NCBI RefSeq assembly: GCF_030687835.1
Contig: NZ_CP117449.1
Coordinates: 5,208,001-5,272,000, forward strand
Direction: 5' to 3'
Origin: Pseudomonas hefeiensis
GTDB lineage: Bacteria > Pseudomonadota > Gammaproteobacteria > Pseudomonadales > Pseudomonadaceae
Length of the DNA stretch: 64,000 nt
In this document: positions 29,271-39,283 of the stretch, one piece after another
How positions within the stretch are numbered: the first letter of the stretch is position 1
Layout of the letters: the number at the start of each line of letters is the position of its first letter
Made by a program: the position numbers and the translations under genes
Notes under the pieces: model-generated
What the model saw: the letters and a program-made list of their open reading frames with translations, nothing else
What the model was told of the DNA's origin: nothing
The model's database searches: none

Positions 29271-30062
29271 TCAGATGAATTCGAAACGATCGGCATCCAG
29301 GTTCGCCGGGAAGCGCGCGCGGTAAGCCGCCAGGTCCGCCGCATTCAAACACACGGTGAACACCCCGTCCGCATCACCGGCACTGAGCAGGGTTTCGCCC
29401 TGGAAGTCCAGCACCTGACTGTCACCGGTATAGGCAAAGCCCTTGCCGTCGTGGCCGATGCGATTTACCGCTGCCACGTAGCACAGGTTCTCGATTGCCC
29501 GGGCCGGCAGCAGACGGTTCCAATGCTGGCGCCGCGCGCCGGGCCAGTTGGCGGTGTACAGCAGCAGGTCGGTGTCCTCGGCATCGCGGCTCCACACCGG
29601 GAAACGCAGGTCGTAGCAAATGAGCGGGCGGATCCGCCAGCCGTTGAGCTCGAACAGCACCTGACGCTCGCCCGGCGTGTAGTGATTGTGCTCACCGGCC
29701 ATGCGGAACAGATGACGCTTGTCGTAATGCAGCACTTCGCCGTCCGGTCGGGCCCAGAGCAGACGATTACGATGGCTGCCGTCGGCGGCCTGGATAATCA
29801 CACTGCCAGTGATCACCGCTTCGAGCTTCGCAGCCTGAGCCTGGAGCCACTTGTGCGAAGGACCGTTTTCCGGCTCCGCCAGGGTCTCGGACTCCATGGA
29901 AAATCCCGTGGTGAACATTTCCGGCAGGATAATCAGATCCGCTGCGCGCGCCTGCGCAAGCAGGCCCTCGAAATGCTCCAGATTGGCCTTGCGATCGTGC
30001 CAGGCCAGGGTGGTCTGGATCAGCGCAACGTTGAGATTGGGCAACGCACTCAGATCACGCAT
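29271..30062 (-). CDS. Nitrilase-superfamily amidohydrolase (omega-amidase, YafV type)
   Basis: A 263-aa carbon-nitrogen hydrolase with the Glu-Lys-Cys triad: LPEMFTTGF, YDKRHLF and ICYDLRFP. Omega-amidases hydrolyse 2-oxoglutaramate or the keto acid amide made from methionine transamination. The gene overlaps the end of the upstream aminotransferase gene by 13 bp, so the two probably act together: the aminotransferase uses glutamine or methionine-type keto acids and the amidase removes the product (established for YbdL/YafV-like pairs, inferred here). Confidence 0.88.
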   Translation of the reverse strand: MRDLSALPNLNVALIQTTLAWHDRKANLEHFEGLLAQARAADLIILPEMFTTGFSMESETLAEPENGPSHKWLQAQAAKLEAVITGSVIIQAADGSHRNRLLWARPDGEVLHYDKRHLFRMAGEHNHYTPGERQVLFELNGWRIRPLICYDLRFPVWSRDAEDTDLLLYTANWPGARRQHWNRLLPARAIENLCYVAAVNRIGHDGKGFAYTGDSQVLDFQGETLLSAGDADGVFTVCLNAADLAAYRARFPANLDADRFEFI

Positions 30063-31198
30063 AGTTTTTCCGCCGCGTCGCGCAGCGTCTCCTCACGTTT
30101 GGCAAAGCACAGGCGCACCAGGCGCTGGCCTTCGGGTGGGTTCTGGTAGAACACCGAGACGGGGATCGTCGCCACACCGTGCTCGCGGGTCATCCAGACC
30201 GCCATGTCGACGTCATTGAGGTCCGGGCGGATCTGCGAGTAATCCACCAGCTGGAAATAGGTGCCAGGCACCCGCTTGAAACTGAAGCGTGAGGGGGCCA
30301 GCAAGTCGCAGAACAGGTCACGCTTGGCCTGGTAGAAGTCCGGCAGTTCTTCGACGTGCTCCGGGTGATCGGCCATGTAGTCGGCCAAGGCGTACTGCAA
30401 CGGCGTCACGCCGCAGAAGCTGACGTACTGATGCACCTTGCGCAATTCCGCCGTCAGGGCGGGTGGCGCTACCACGTAGCCGGTTTTCCAGCCGGTGACG
30501 TGGTAGGTCTTACCAAACGAACTGACCACAAAGGCCCGACGGTACAGCTCCTCATGGGCCAGGACACTGGCGTGGGCGACGCCGTCGAACACAAGGTGTT
30601 CGTAGACTTCGTCACTGATCAGGTAAATGTCGCGGTCACGAATCAACGCCGCCAACTGGTCGAGTTCGGCGCCGCTGATCAGCGCTCCACTGGGGTTGTG
30701 CGGCGAGTTGAGAATGATCATGCGCGTACGCGGGCTCAGGGCTTCGCCAAGCTTCTGGAAATCGATGGCGAAATCATCCAGGCCCAACTGCACATGCACA
30801 CAACGGCCACCGGCCAACTCGACGGCGGGTTCATAGCTGTCGTAGCAAGGGTCGAACACGATCACTTCGTCGCCGCTGTGAACCACTGCTGCGATGGCGC
30901 AGAAAATCGCCTGGGTCGCACCGGGGGTCACGGTCACTTCCTGGTCGGCATCGACGGTGACGCCATAGCTGCGGGCGATCTTCGCCGCGATCTGCTGGCG
31001 CAGCGCCGGCAAACCGGTCATGGGCGAGTATTGGTTATGACCTTGGGCGACATGCCGGCCGACAGCATCGCGCAGGGCCTGCGGACCATCGAAATCGGGA
31101 AACCCCTGGGACAGATTGAGCGCGCCGGTCTGCGCGGCGAGCTGGGACATCTGGGTGAAGATAGTGATGCCGACATTCGGCAACTTGCTGGTGATCAT
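30050..31198 (-). CDS. Pyridoxal-phosphate aminotransferase (methionine/glutamine type, YbdL-like)
   Basis: A 382-aa fold-type I class I/II aminotransferase. Visible motifs are LNSPHNPSG, the SDEVYEHL segment and SSFGKTYHVTGWKTGY, in which the SFGKT lysine forms the PLP Schiff base. The closest familiar enzymes are methionine aminotransferase YbdL and kynurenine/glutamine transaminases. The ATG at 31198 begins MITSKLPNVG, the family N-terminus. It is first in a two-gene operon with the amidase. Confidence 0.88.
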   Translation of the reverse strand: MITSKLPNVGITIFTQMSQLAAQTGALNLSQGFPDFDGPQALRDAVGRHVAQGHNQYSPMTGLPALRQQIAAKIARSYGVTVDADQEVTVTPGATQAIFCAIAAVVHSGDEVIVFDPCYDSYEPAVELAGGRCVHVQLGLDDFAIDFQKLGEALSPRTRMIILNSPHNPSGALISGAELDQLAALIRDRDIYLISDEVYEHLVFDGVAHASVLAHEELYRRAFVVSSFGKTYHVTGWKTGYVVAPPALTAELRKVHQYVSFCGVTPLQYALADYMADHPEHVEELPDFYQAKRDLFCDLLAPSRFSFKRVPGTYFQLVDYSQIRPDLNDVDMAVWMTREHGVATIPVSVFYQNPPEGQRLVRLCFAKREETLRDAAEKLCVI

Positions 31199-31273
31199 TG
31201 GGGGTTCCCTGCGTCTACACCCGGCTCTGGTGCGGCGCGGGAGAGGTCGAGGATAGCCCAATCGCCGGGCATG

Positions 31274-31300
31274 AAAAAGGGTGCCCATGGGCACCCTTTT
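31274..31300 (-). terminator. Terminator between der and the aminotransferase gene
   Basis: AAAAGGGTGCCC / GGGCACCCTTTT forms a strong, nearly perfect palindrome with a T-run on either strand. It probably ends the der transcript. Confidence 0.8.
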
Positions 31301-31334
31301 ATGTTGATCACTCATACCCTCTGGCAACAAGGGC

Positions 31335-31424
31335 TGTGGGAGCAGGGCTTGCCCGCGATGGCCGCGCTGCGGTGTGCAGGTTAAACCGCGTTATCGTTCA
31401 TCGCGGGCAAGCCTTGCTCCCACA
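31335..31424. repeat. REP doublet
   Basis: TGTGGGAGCAGGGCTTGCCCGCGATG and its near complement enclose an inner CGCGG-type stem. Confidence 0.85.
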
Positions 31425-31440
31425 GGTCAACATCCCAACT

Positions 31441-31536
31441 TCCAGATCCAGATCCAGATCCAGATCCAGATCCAGACCCAGATCCAGATCCAGATCCAGA
31501 TCCAGATCCAGATCCAGGTCCAGGTCCAGGTCCAGA
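31441..31536. repeat. Hexanucleotide tandem repeat (TCCAGA)16
   Basis: Sixteen consecutive 6-bp units: twelve exact TCCAGA, one CCCAGA and three TCCAGG. It ends 5 bp before the der stop codon (31542-31544). All frames stay open through it; in the der frame, read-through would add alternating Leu-Asp. Confidence 0.95.
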
Positions 31537-31541
31537 CTAGA

Positions 31542-33014
31542 TCAGCGCTTGTCGCGGCGCTTCTTGTCGGCCTTCTTGTGGTGGGACATCAAGCGGCGCT
31601 TCTTGTTGACCTGACGGTCGGTGAGCGTGTTCTTGTTGCCTTCGTACGGGTTCTCGCCGCCCTTGAACTCGATGCGGATCGGCGTGCCGACCAGCTTCAG
31701 GACGCGACGATAAGTATTTTCCAGATAACGGACGTACGACTTGGGCACCTTCTCGATCTGGTTACCGTGAATCACGATGATCGGCGGATTGGCGCCACCC
31801 AGGTGAGCGTAACGCAGCTTGATCCGGCGGTTGTTGACCATCGGTGGCGCGTGCTCGCCGACGGCGTCTTCCAGGATCTGGGTCAGGCGGTTGGTCGGCC
31901 AGCGGGTTACCGCCGACTTGAACGAGTTCTGCACCGACGCGTAGAGGTTGCCCACGCCCGTCCCGTGCAAGGCCGAGATGAAGTGGATGTCGGCGAAGTC
32001 AACGAAGAACAGCCGGCGTTGTAATTCAACCTTGACGAAATCCCGCTCGCTTGGCGTCATCCCGTCCCACTTGTTGATCGCGATGACCAACGCACGGCCG
32101 GCTTCCAGGGCGAAGCCCAGCAGGTTCAGGTCGTGATCGACCACACCTTCGCGGGCGTCCATCACGAAGATCACCACGTTGGCGTCTTTGATCGCCTGCA
32201 GGGTTTTGACCACGGAGAATTTTTCGACTTCTTCGTGGATCTTGCCGCGCTTGCGCACCCCGGCAGTGTCGATCAGCGTGTACTTCTCTTCGTTACGCTC
32301 GAACGGGATGTAGATACTGTCGCGGGTGGTGCCGGGCTGGTCGTACACGATGACCCGGTCTTCGCCGAGCATACGGTTGACCAGCGTCGACTTGCCGACG
32401 TTCGGGCGGCCGATGATGGCGATCTTGATCCCGTCTTTTTCGCTAGGACCAGGAATACGCTTGGCTTCCTCGCCTTCGGCAACGATTTCTTCTTCGCCGT
32501 CTTCCGGTTCGTCTTCGTCGTCTCTAGGGAAATCAGACAGGGCGATTTCCAGCATCTGGGTGATGCCACGACCATGCGCACCGGCAATCGGAATTGCCTG
32601 GCCCATGCCCAACGGTGCGAACTCGGCGCGAGCCATGTCCGGGTCGATGTTGTCGACCTTGTTGGCCACCACGTAGGAACGCTTGTTACGTTTGCGCAAA
32701 TGCTCGGCGATCATCTGGTCGGCGGCGGTAAAACCGGCCTTGGCGTCTACCAGGAACAGCACCACATCCGCTTCTTCGATGGCGAGCAGCGACTGCTCGG
32801 CCATTTTTTCATCCATGCCGTGTTCATCACCGGAGATGCCACCGGTGTCGACCAGAATATAGGTACGCCCTTGCCACTTGGCCTCACCGTATTGGCGATC
32901 ACGGGTCAGACCGGACAAGTCGCCGACAATGGCGTCGCGAGTCCTGGTCAGGCGGTTGAACAAGGTGGACTTGCCGACGTTCGGTCGGCCCACCAGGGCG
33001 ATTACGGGAACCAT
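31542..33014 (-). CDS. der: Ribosome biogenesis GTPase Der (EngA)
   Basis: An essential GTPase for 50S assembly. The 490-aa protein has two tandem G domains with P-loops [12 protein letters not shown] (about 8-19) and [12 protein letters not shown] (about 200-211), an acidic linker and a C-terminal KH-like domain with a basic tail. The ATG at 33014 gives the family start [11 protein letters not shown]. Downstream of bamB in the usual gamma-proteobacterial order. Confidence 0.96.
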   Translation of the reverse strand: MVPVIALVGRPNVGKSTLFNRLTRTRDAIVGDLSGLTRDRQYGEAKWQGRTYILVDTGGISGDEHGMDEKMAEQSLLAIEEADVVLFLVDAKAGFTAADQMIAEHLRKRNKRSYVVANKVDNIDPDMARAEFAPLGMGQAIPIAGAHGRGITQMLEIALSDFPRDDEDEPEDGEEEIVAEGEEAKRIPGPSEKDGIKIAIIGRPNVGKSTLVNRMLGEDRVIVYDQPGTTRDSIYIPFERNEEKYTLIDTAGVRKRGKIHEEVEKFSVVKTLQAIKDANVVIFVMDAREGVVDHDLNLLGFALEAGRALVIAINKWDGMTPSERDFVKVELQRRLFFVDFADIHFISALHGTGVGNLYASVQNSFKSAVTRWPTNRLTQILEDAVGEHAPPMVNNRRIKLRYAHLGGANPPIIVIHGNQIEKVPKSYVRYLENTYRRVLKLVGTPIRIEFKGGENPYEGNKNTLTDRQVNKKRRLMSHHKKADKKRRDKR

Positions 33015-33049
33015 GCGGCTCTCCACTTCGTTATTTCAGAAAATACAAA

Positions 33050-33070
33050 AGCCGCTGCGAGGCAGCGGCT
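33050..33070 (-). terminator. Hairpin upstream of der
   Basis: AGCCGCTGC/GCAGCGGCT is followed on the minus strand by TTTTGTATTTT, a good intrinsic terminator between bamB and der. Confidence 0.7.
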
Positions 33071-33088
33071 GGTGCTCGGGGGCCATCC

Positions 33089-33177
33089 TGTGGGAGCGGG
33101 TTTGCTCGCGGAAGCGGTGGATCAGTCGACATCCATGCCACCGGAACACCGCATTGGCGAGCAAGCCCGCTCCCACA
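33089..33177. repeat. REP doublet
   Basis: TGTGGGAGCGGGTTTGCTCGCG and GCGAGCAAGCCCGCTCCCACA in the bamB-der gap. Confidence 0.85.
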
Positions 33178-33188
33178 AAAATGAAGCC

Positions 33189-33210
33189 GCTTGGGGGATT
33201 AGCCCCAAGC
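33189..33210 (-). terminator. Terminator after bamB
   Basis: GCTTGGGG/CCCCAAGC stem 7 bp after the bamB stop, with ATTTTTG further on. Confidence 0.6.
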
Positions 33211-33216
33211 ATAGTC

Positions 33217-34368
33217 TTACTTGATGGTCAGGGCTTCCAGTTTGCCGCTGTTGCCATACACATAAATCATGTTGCCCACCACCAGCGGACGGGCACGCAG
33301 GCCGTCGCTGTCGATGCGCTCACGGCCGACAAAACGACCGTCCACCTGGCTGAGCAGGTGCAGGTAACCTTCCAGGTCACCGACTGCAACGTAGCTGGAG
33401 AACACTTCCGGGGCCGACAGTTGACGACGGGCCAGGGCATCGTTACTCCACAATGCGGTGGTGGAACGCTCGTCGACGCCTTCAACCGTGCCCGAGGACA
33501 GGCTTACGTAGACGCTGCCAAAACCCTGGGCGACCCCGGCGTAGCTGGACGCATCACGCTGCCACAGCGGGCGACCGCTTTCCAGGTCCAGCGCCGCAAC
33601 GCGACCCTGGTAGCTGGCGACGTACAGCGTACCGCCAGACAACAGCAGGCCGCCGTCGATGTCGACCACACGCTCCAGCTCCGAACGGCCCTGCGGGATG
33701 GCCACGCGCTGTTCCCACACCGGCACGCCGTTGGAAATATCCAGGGCAACCACTTTACCGGTCGACAACCCGGCCACCGCGAGGCGGTTGGTGACGATCG
33801 GCGCACTGGTGCCGCGCAGGGTCAGTACCGCCGGGGTGCTGTCGTACAACCAGCGCTGCTCGCCAGTGGCGGCATCCAGACCGATCAGGCTGTCATCCTG
33901 GGTCTGCACGACCACCACGTCACCGTTGGTGGCCGGCGGAGCGAGGACTTCACTGGTCACGCGGGCGCGCCATTTCTCTTCACCGCTGCTGGCGTCCAGG
34001 GCCACGATCTCGCCCTTGAGCGTACCGATCATGACCAGCCCGTAACCCACGCCAACGGCGCCGGAAACGGGCAGTTCGAGATCCTGCTCCCACTTGACGT
34101 CGCCGTTGGTGCGATCCATCGCCATCACCACGCCAGTGACGTCGGAGGCATAGATGGTGTCGCCATCAATGGCCGGCACCAGCATGTTGTAGGTTTCACC
34201 CTGGCCGTCACCGATGGAGCGGCTCCATTGCTTCTGCAGCACGACTTCTTCTTTGAAATCGGTCAGTTCGGCCGGAGGCAGTTCTTTCTTGCTGTTGCTG
34301 CTGCAACCCGCGGCCAGAATGGCCAGAGCCAGCAATGCTGCATGTTTCCAACGGATCACGTCACGCAT
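33217..34368 (-). CDS. bamB: Outer-membrane assembly lipoprotein BamB
   Basis: BamB is a beta-propeller lipoprotein of the BAM complex that inserts outer-membrane proteins. The 383-aa protein has a lipobox (LAILAAGC) and repeated PQQ-like blades such as VYALDASSGEEKW-type segments (IVALDASSGEEKWRARV here). The ATG at 34368 overlaps the 3' end of the upstream gene by 8 bp. Part of the yfgM-bamB-der block. Confidence 0.94.
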   Translation of the reverse strand: MRDVIRWKHAALLALAILAAGCSSNSKKELPPAELTDFKEEVVLQKQWSRSIGDGQGETYNMLVPAIDGDTIYASDVTGVVMAMDRTNGDVKWEQDLELPVSGAVGVGYGLVMIGTLKGEIVALDASSGEEKWRARVTSEVLAPPATNGDVVVVQTQDDSLIGLDAATGEQRWLYDSTPAVLTLRGTSAPIVTNRLAVAGLSTGKVVALDISNGVPVWEQRVAIPQGRSELERVVDIDGGLLLSGGTLYVASYQGRVAALDLESGRPLWQRDASSYAGVAQGFGSVYVSLSSGTVEGVDERSTTALWSNDALARRQLSAPEVFSSYVAVGDLEGYLHLLSQVDGRFVGRERIDSDGLRARPLVVGNMIYVYGNSGKLEALTIK

Positions 34369-35002
34369 CCCCTTTGGCCAGGTCGTCCAGCTTGATTTGC
34401 AGGCCACCGACCGCAGCTTCATCCGACAGCGCAGCCTTGGCTTTTTGGTAGGCCGCATGGGCCTCATCAGCACGACCAAGCTGTACCAGCAGGTCGCCCT
34501 TGAGTTCTTCGCGAGTCGCCAGGAACGCCTTGTCGGCATCACCGTCGAGCAGCTTCAAGGCGTCTTCGGCCTTGTCCTGTGCCGCCAGCACCTGCGCCAG
34601 GCGCTGACGCGCCACTTCGCCCAGGGTCGGGTTGGCAGGCTTGTCGACAATGGCTTTGAGCTCGATGGCGGCGTCGTCCAGCTTGCCCGTGTCTACCGCG
34701 ACCTTGGCCACGAACAGGCGGCCATATTGCGCGTAGGCGGTGCCGCCGAATTCGTTGTCGAGCTTGCCGGCCAACTCTGCCACGCGGGCAGCGTCAGGCT
34801 TGCCGTCCGGGGTCAGGGTAGTTTCCAGCAACTGCTGATAGAGCATCGAAGCGCCTTGCGCCTGATTGCTCTGGTACTTCTGCCAGGCCTGCCAGCCGAA
34901 CACGATGACCAGCGCCAACAGGCCGCCAGTGACCAGCGGCTTACCGTTGCGCGTCCACCAGTCCTTCAAATCCGCCAGCTGTTCATCATCGGTACTCGAC
35001 AC
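34361..35002 (-). CDS. YfgM-like periplasmic TPR protein
   Basis: A 213-aa protein with a short cytoplasmic N-terminus, one membrane helix (about 24-42, PLVTGGLLALVIVFGWQAW) and a TPR-like periplasmic region. YfgM in E. coli is an ancillary subunit of the SecYEG translocon that links to periplasmic chaperones. It lies between hisS and bamB, the conserved position of yfgM. Confidence 0.88.
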   Translation of the reverse strand: MSSTDDEQLADLKDWWTRNGKPLVTGGLLALVIVFGWQAWQKYQSNQAQGASMLYQQLLETTLTPDGKPDAARVAELAGKLDNEFGGTAYAQYGRLFVAKVAVDTGKLDDAAIELKAIVDKPANPTLGEVARQRLAQVLAAQDKAEDALKLLDGDADKAFLATREELKGDLLVQLGRADEAHAAYQKAKAALSDEAAVGGLQIKLDDLAKGDA

Positions 35003-35042
35003 CCCAATACTCCTTAATCGCTAAATCGGCTGTTTGACAGCT

Positions 35043-36332
35043 TCAACCCTGCACGACGCAGGTGGCCAGGTGTGCGGCAAGCGCATCCCAGGCAATGCTT
35101 TGTTGTTCGCCCTGGCCACGCAGGGGTTTGAAACCTACCACTTGCTGGGCCAGTTCGTCGTCACCGAGAATCAGTGCATACAGCGCACCGCTCTTGTCGG
35201 CCTTCTTGAACTGGCTCTTGAAACTGCCGCCGCCGGCGTTGATCTGCAGGCGCAGGTTGGGCAACTGGTCGCGGACCCGCTCGCTCAGCGCCAGGGCCGC
35301 CAGTTCGGCTGCTTCGCCGAAGGCGCACAGGTAAACGTCGACCTGACGGGAGATTTCTTGCGGAATCTTGTCGAGCGTCTCAAGCATCAACACCAGACGC
35401 TCGATGCCCATGGCAAAACCCACGCCCGACGTCGGCTTTCCGCCCATCTGTTCCACCAGCCCGTCGTAACGGCCGCCGGCACACACGGTGCCCTGGGCAC
35501 CCAGCTTGTCGGTGACCCATTCAAAGACGGTTTTGCTGTAGTAATCCAGCCCGCGGACCAGCTTCGGGTTGATGACGTAGGGAATGCCGACGGCGTCCAG
35601 GCGCGCCTTCAGGCCTTCGAAGTGCAGGCGGGATTCTTCGTCGAGGTAGTCAGCCATTTTCGGCGCATCGACCAGGATCGCCTGCGTGTCGGCGTTCTTG
35701 GTATCCAACACCCGCAGCGGGTTGGTTTTCAGGCGACGCTGACTGTCTTCGTCCAGCTTGTCCAGGTGAGCAGACAGGAACTCCACCAGCGCTTCGCGGT
35801 AACGCCCACGGGACTCGCTGGTGCCCAGGCTGTTGAGTTCGAGCTTGACCGCATCACGGATGCCCAACTCGCCCCACAGACGCCAGGTCAATACGATCAG
35901 CTCAGCGTCGATGTCCGGACCGTCGAGGTTGAACACCTCGAGGCCTATCTGGTGGAACTGGCGATAACGACCTTTCTGCGGACGCTCGTGGCGAAACATC
36001 GGGCCGATGTACCAGAGTTTCTGCACCTGGCCGCCGCCGGTAATGCCGTGCTCGAGCACCGCACGCACGCATGCCGCCGTGCCTTCGGGACGCAGGGTCA
36101 GCGAATCGCCGTTGCGGTCCTCGAAGGTGTACATCTCTTTTTCGACGATGTCGGTCACTTCGCCGATGGAACGCTTGAACAGCTCGGTGAACTCGACGAT
36201 CGGCATGCGGATCTGCCGATAACCGTAGTTATCCAGCAAACGCGCCACGGTGCCCTCGAAATAACGCCACAGGGGCGTGTGCTCGGGCAGGATGTCGTTC
36301 ATGCCACGAATGGCTTGCAGGGACTTGCTCAC
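35043..36332 (-). CDS. hisS: Histidyl-tRNA synthetase
   Basis: A class II aminoacyl-tRNA synthetase that charges tRNA-His. The 429-aa protein shows class II motifs (motif 2 around [16 protein letters not shown], motif 3 near GFAMGIERL) and the histidine-specific [15 protein letters not shown] segment, with a C-terminal anticodon-binding domain. Between ispG and the yfgM-like gene. Confidence 0.96.
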   Translation of the reverse strand: MSKSLQAIRGMNDILPEHTPLWRYFEGTVARLLDNYGYRQIRMPIVEFTELFKRSIGEVTDIVEKEMYTFEDRNGDSLTLRPEGTAACVRAVLEHGITGGGQVQKLWYIGPMFRHERPQKGRYRQFHQIGLEVFNLDGPDIDAELIVLTWRLWGELGIRDAVKLELNSLGTSESRGRYREALVEFLSAHLDKLDEDSQRRLKTNPLRVLDTKNADTQAILVDAPKMADYLDEESRLHFEGLKARLDAVGIPYVINPKLVRGLDYYSKTVFEWVTDKLGAQGTVCAGGRYDGLVEQMGGKPTSGVGFAMGIERLVLMLETLDKIPQEISRQVDVYLCAFGEAAELAALALSERVRDQLPNLRLQINAGGGSFKSQFKKADKSGALYALILGDDELAQQVVGFKPLRGQGEQQSIAWDALAAHLATCVVQG

Positions 36333-36356
36333 AGGTAATCCTTAAATTCGTTCGAC

Positions 36357-37466
36357 TCAACCACGCGCGATTACAGCAGCGTCGGCTTCGACCTTTTCGG
36401 CCGCTTTCTGGCGGATCAGCCGTTCCAGTTCATCCACCAGATTGTCATTCGTCAGTTTCTGCGACGGCTTGCCGTCGATGTAAATCAGGTTCGGTGTACC
36501 GCCGGTGAGGCCGATATGGGCCTCCTTGGCTTCACCCGGCCCGTTGACCACGCAACCGATCACCGCGACATCCAGCGGCACCAGCAGATCCTCCAGGCGC
36601 CCTTCCAGCTCGTTCATGGTCTTGACCACATCGAAGTTCTGCCGCGAGCAGCTTGGGCAGGCGATGAAGTTGATGCCACGGGAACGCAGGTGCAGGGACT
36701 TGAGGATGTCGTAGCCGACTTTCACTTCCTCCACCGGATCGGCCGCCAACGAGATGCGGATGGTATCGCCAATCCCTTCGGCGAGCAGCATACCGAGGCC
36801 GACGGCGGATTTCACCGTGCCCGAACGCAACCCACCGGCTTCGGTGATGCCCAGGTGCAGCGGCTGGACGATTTCCTTGGCCAGCAGGCGGTAGGCTTCG
36901 ACGGCCATGAACACGTCGGAAGCCTTCACGCTGACCTTGAAGTCCTGGAAGTTCAGGCGTTCCAGGTGCTCGACATGGCGCAGGGCCGATTCCACCAGCG
37001 CAGCCGGGGTCGGTTCGCCGTATTTCTTTTGCAGGTCTTTTTCCAGCGAACCGGCGTTGACGCCGATGCGGATCGGAATGCCACGGTCGCGGGCGGCATC
37101 CACCACCGCACGCACGCGGTCTTCGCGGCCGATGTTGCCCGGATTGATGCGCAGGCAGTCCACACCCAGCTCGGCCACGCGCAGGGCAATGCGGTAGTCG
37201 AAGTGAATGTCGGCCACCAGCGGCACTTTGACCAACTGCTTGATTTTGCCGAACGCCTCGGCGGCGTCCATGTCCGGCACGGAAACCCGCACGATGTCGA
37301 CACCGGCGGCTTCCAGTCGGTTGATCTGCGCAACGGTGGCCGCTACGTCGTTGGTGTCGCTGTTGGTCATGCTTTGCACAGCGATGGGCGCATCGCCGCC
37401 AACAGGAACGTTGCCGACCCAGATCTTTCGCGATTCGCGACGTTTGATTGGAGATTCGCCGTGCAT
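36357..37466 (-). CDS. ispG: 4-hydroxy-3-methylbut-2-en-1-yl diphosphate synthase
   Basis: IspG (GcpE) is a [4Fe-4S] enzyme of the MEP isoprenoid pathway. The 369-aa protein has an N-terminal TIM barrel and a C-terminal cluster domain with the cysteines of [10 protein letters not shown] and [10 protein letters not shown]. It follows rodZ by 3 bp and precedes hisS. Confidence 0.96.
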   Translation of the reverse strand: MHGESPIKRRESRKIWVGNVPVGGDAPIAVQSMTNSDTNDVAATVAQINRLEAAGVDIVRVSVPDMDAAEAFGKIKQLVKVPLVADIHFDYRIALRVAELGVDCLRINPGNIGREDRVRAVVDAARDRGIPIRIGVNAGSLEKDLQKKYGEPTPAALVESALRHVEHLERLNFQDFKVSVKASDVFMAVEAYRLLAKEIVQPLHLGITEAGGLRSGTVKSAVGLGMLLAEGIGDTIRISLAADPVEEVKVGYDILKSLHLRSRGINFIACPSCSRQNFDVVKTMNELEGRLEDLLVPLDVAVIGCVVNGPGEAKEAHIGLTGGTPNLIYIDGKPSQKLTNDNLVDELERLIRQKAAEKVEADAAVIARG

Positions 37467-37469
37467 GAC

Positions 37470-38516
37470 TTATTGACCCAACTTCAGGCGAGCGGTCTCG
37501 CCACTGGTGAACGGAGCCACGTCGACCGGTTGGCCGTTGTAGCTGACCTGCGCGCCACGGGCATAACCCAGGCGTACGGCAAACGGCGGCGTGCCGTTGA
37601 CGGAGGTACTGTCGCCCTTGCGCTTGAGGCCACTGAACAGCACCTTGCCGCTACCGTCGGTGATCTGCGTCCAGCAGTCGGCGGTAAATTGAATCTGTAC
37701 CTGGCCTTCACCGGCAGCGGGTGCGACAGCCGCTACCGGAGCTGTTGGCGCTGTCGGCGCAACCTGTGCGGCGGCTGGTGCGGCTGGGGCCTCTACAGCA
37801 GGGGCCGGCGTGCTCGGTACGGCCGGCGCTGAAGCAGCCGGCGCGCTGGCGGTCGGCGCGGGCGTGGTCGGTGCAACGGGTGCGTCCGCCGGAGCAGCCG
37901 GAACAATTGGTTCAGCACCAACGGAGGCATCAGTGCCGTCCTGCCCCTGAGGCAACACCAGAGTGCTTTCCCCTGCGGTCTGGCCTTCCACGACAGCCTG
38001 ATCTTCCGGCTCGTCCAGTGGATGTATGCGGGTGGTGCCGTCGGCGCCTTCGACCTCAACATGCTCAGGGCTCATGCCGATCGGATCCTTGGCCCGCAAA
38101 GAGGCCTGGTCCTGCCACCAGAGGAAACCGCCACCAATCACCGCGATCAACAGCAGCAAACTGACGATTCGCAAAATGGTGTGGGAAACGCGAACCGGCT
38201 CCTCGATGCGACCCAGGCTGTGCACGCTGCTGCCCTGGGCATCGGAACCGGTGTATTGATCGAATTGCTGGACCAGTTCGGTCTGGTCCATGTCGAGCAA
38301 TTTGGCATAGGCACGGATGTAGCCCCGGGCGAAAGTATGCCCAGGCAGTTTATCGAACGCGCCGGCTTCCAGGTTGCCCAGGGAGGTCACGGTGAGATTG
38401 AGCTTGAGGGCCACCTCTGCCAGCGACCAACCATGGCTTTCGCGAGCTTGGCGCAGGGTCTCACCGGGATTTACGCGAGTCGCTGCTACAACTTCAGGAT
38501 GCGCCGCTTTCATCAT
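37470..38516 (-). CDS. rodZ: Cytoskeletal protein RodZ
   Basis: RodZ links MreB filaments to the membrane and keeps rod shape. The 348-aa protein has a cytoplasmic XRE-like HTH domain (about 15-85), a membrane helix (about 112-134, ILRIVSLLLLIAVIGGGFLWW), a Pro/Ala-rich linker (about 205-275) and a C-terminal DUF4115 beta domain. The start overlaps the pilF stop (ATGATGA); the second ATG is also possible. The order pilF-rodZ-ispG-hisS is conserved. Confidence 0.93.
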   Translation of the reverse strand: MMKAAHPEVVAATRVNPGETLRQARESHGWSLAEVALKLNLTVTSLGNLEAGAFDKLPGHTFARGYIRAYAKLLDMDQTELVQQFDQYTGSDAQGSSVHSLGRIEEPVRVSHTILRIVSLLLLIAVIGGGFLWWQDQASLRAKDPIGMSPEHVEVEGADGTTRIHPLDEPEDQAVVEGQTAGESTLVLPQGQDGTDASVGAEPIVPAAPADAPVAPTTPAPTASAPAASAPAVPSTPAPAVEAPAAPAAAQVAPTAPTAPVAAVAPAAGEGQVQIQFTADCWTQITDGSGKVLFSGLKRKGDSTSVNGTPPFAVRLGYARGAQVSYNGQPVDVAPFTSGETARLKLGQ

Positions 38517-39271
38517 TGCTCCGACAGGTATTGCTGATATTCCGGCGTACCGGGATAGAGTCTTTTTAGTTGCAGGCCAAAACTGGCGGCCTTGTCACGA
38601 TCTTCAAACACGTGGGCCAGCCGCACACCGAGCAATAGACTACGTGCATTTTGCTCGCTCAGCAGGCTAAAACGTTCGTAATAATCCCGCGCGGGCACAT
38701 AATGCCTGTCTTCGTAAGACAACTCAGCCATTTCCAGCAATGCCCGCGGCTGCTGACGGTTGAGCCGCAGCGCTTTTTCAAGCTGCTGGCGGGCCAGATC
38801 ACGCTGACCGAGTTTGGAAGCCGTCATGCCCAGGTTTTCAAACACCCGTGACCGCTCTGGGTAAAGGGTATCGGCGGTCGCCTGCTCGAAGCGCTCGTAG
38901 GCCTCTTTATAACGCTTCTGCTCGAAAAGGAAGCTGCCGTAGTTGTTCAGGATCCGTGCATCCTGCGGCAGGGCGGACAGCGCCTTGCGAAAATGCGCGT
39001 CGGCCAGCTCAGGTTCCATCTCGGCCTGGAAGACCAACGCCAGGGCCGCATTGGCATCGGCGTCTGAATCGTCCAGCTCCAGGGCTTTCTTGAGCGGCAC
39101 CTTGGCCCGCTCGGTCATGCCCTGTTGCAGATAGCCTATGCCCAATTGCACATAGGCTTCACGCGCCTCGTCGCGCCCCTTGCTGGTTTTCATGGGGTTG
39201 TAGTCACCCGACAGAACACAACCGGCGCAAAGACCGGCCAACAGCAACAGCAGCGCGAAGCGCAGGGACAT
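38513..39271 (-). CDS. pilF: Type IV pilus biogenesis/stability lipoprotein PilW (PilF)
   Basis: A 252-aa outer-membrane lipoprotein (lipobox LCAGC, about Cys18) with several TPR repeats (about 40-210). PilF helps the secretin PilQ assemble and localise. It lies between rlmN and rodZ, its conserved place, and its stop overlaps the rodZ start. Confidence 0.93.
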   Translation of the reverse strand: MSLRFALLLLLAGLCAGCVLSGDYNPMKTSKGRDEAREAYVQLGIGYLQQGMTERAKVPLKKALELDDSDADANAALALVFQAEMEPELADAHFRKALSALPQDARILNNYGSFLFEQKRYKEAYERFEQATADTLYPERSRVFENLGMTASKLGQRDLARQQLEKALRLNRQQPRALLEMAELSYEDRHYVPARDYYERFSLLSEQNARSLLLGVRLAHVFEDRDKAASFGLQLKRLYPGTPEYQQYLSEQ

Positions 39272-39283
39272 AGAGATCCTCTC

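Noticed and set aside
31374-32024. Frame with a QIQIQ repeat
   Set aside because: Produced by the hexanucleotide repeat and running antisense into der.
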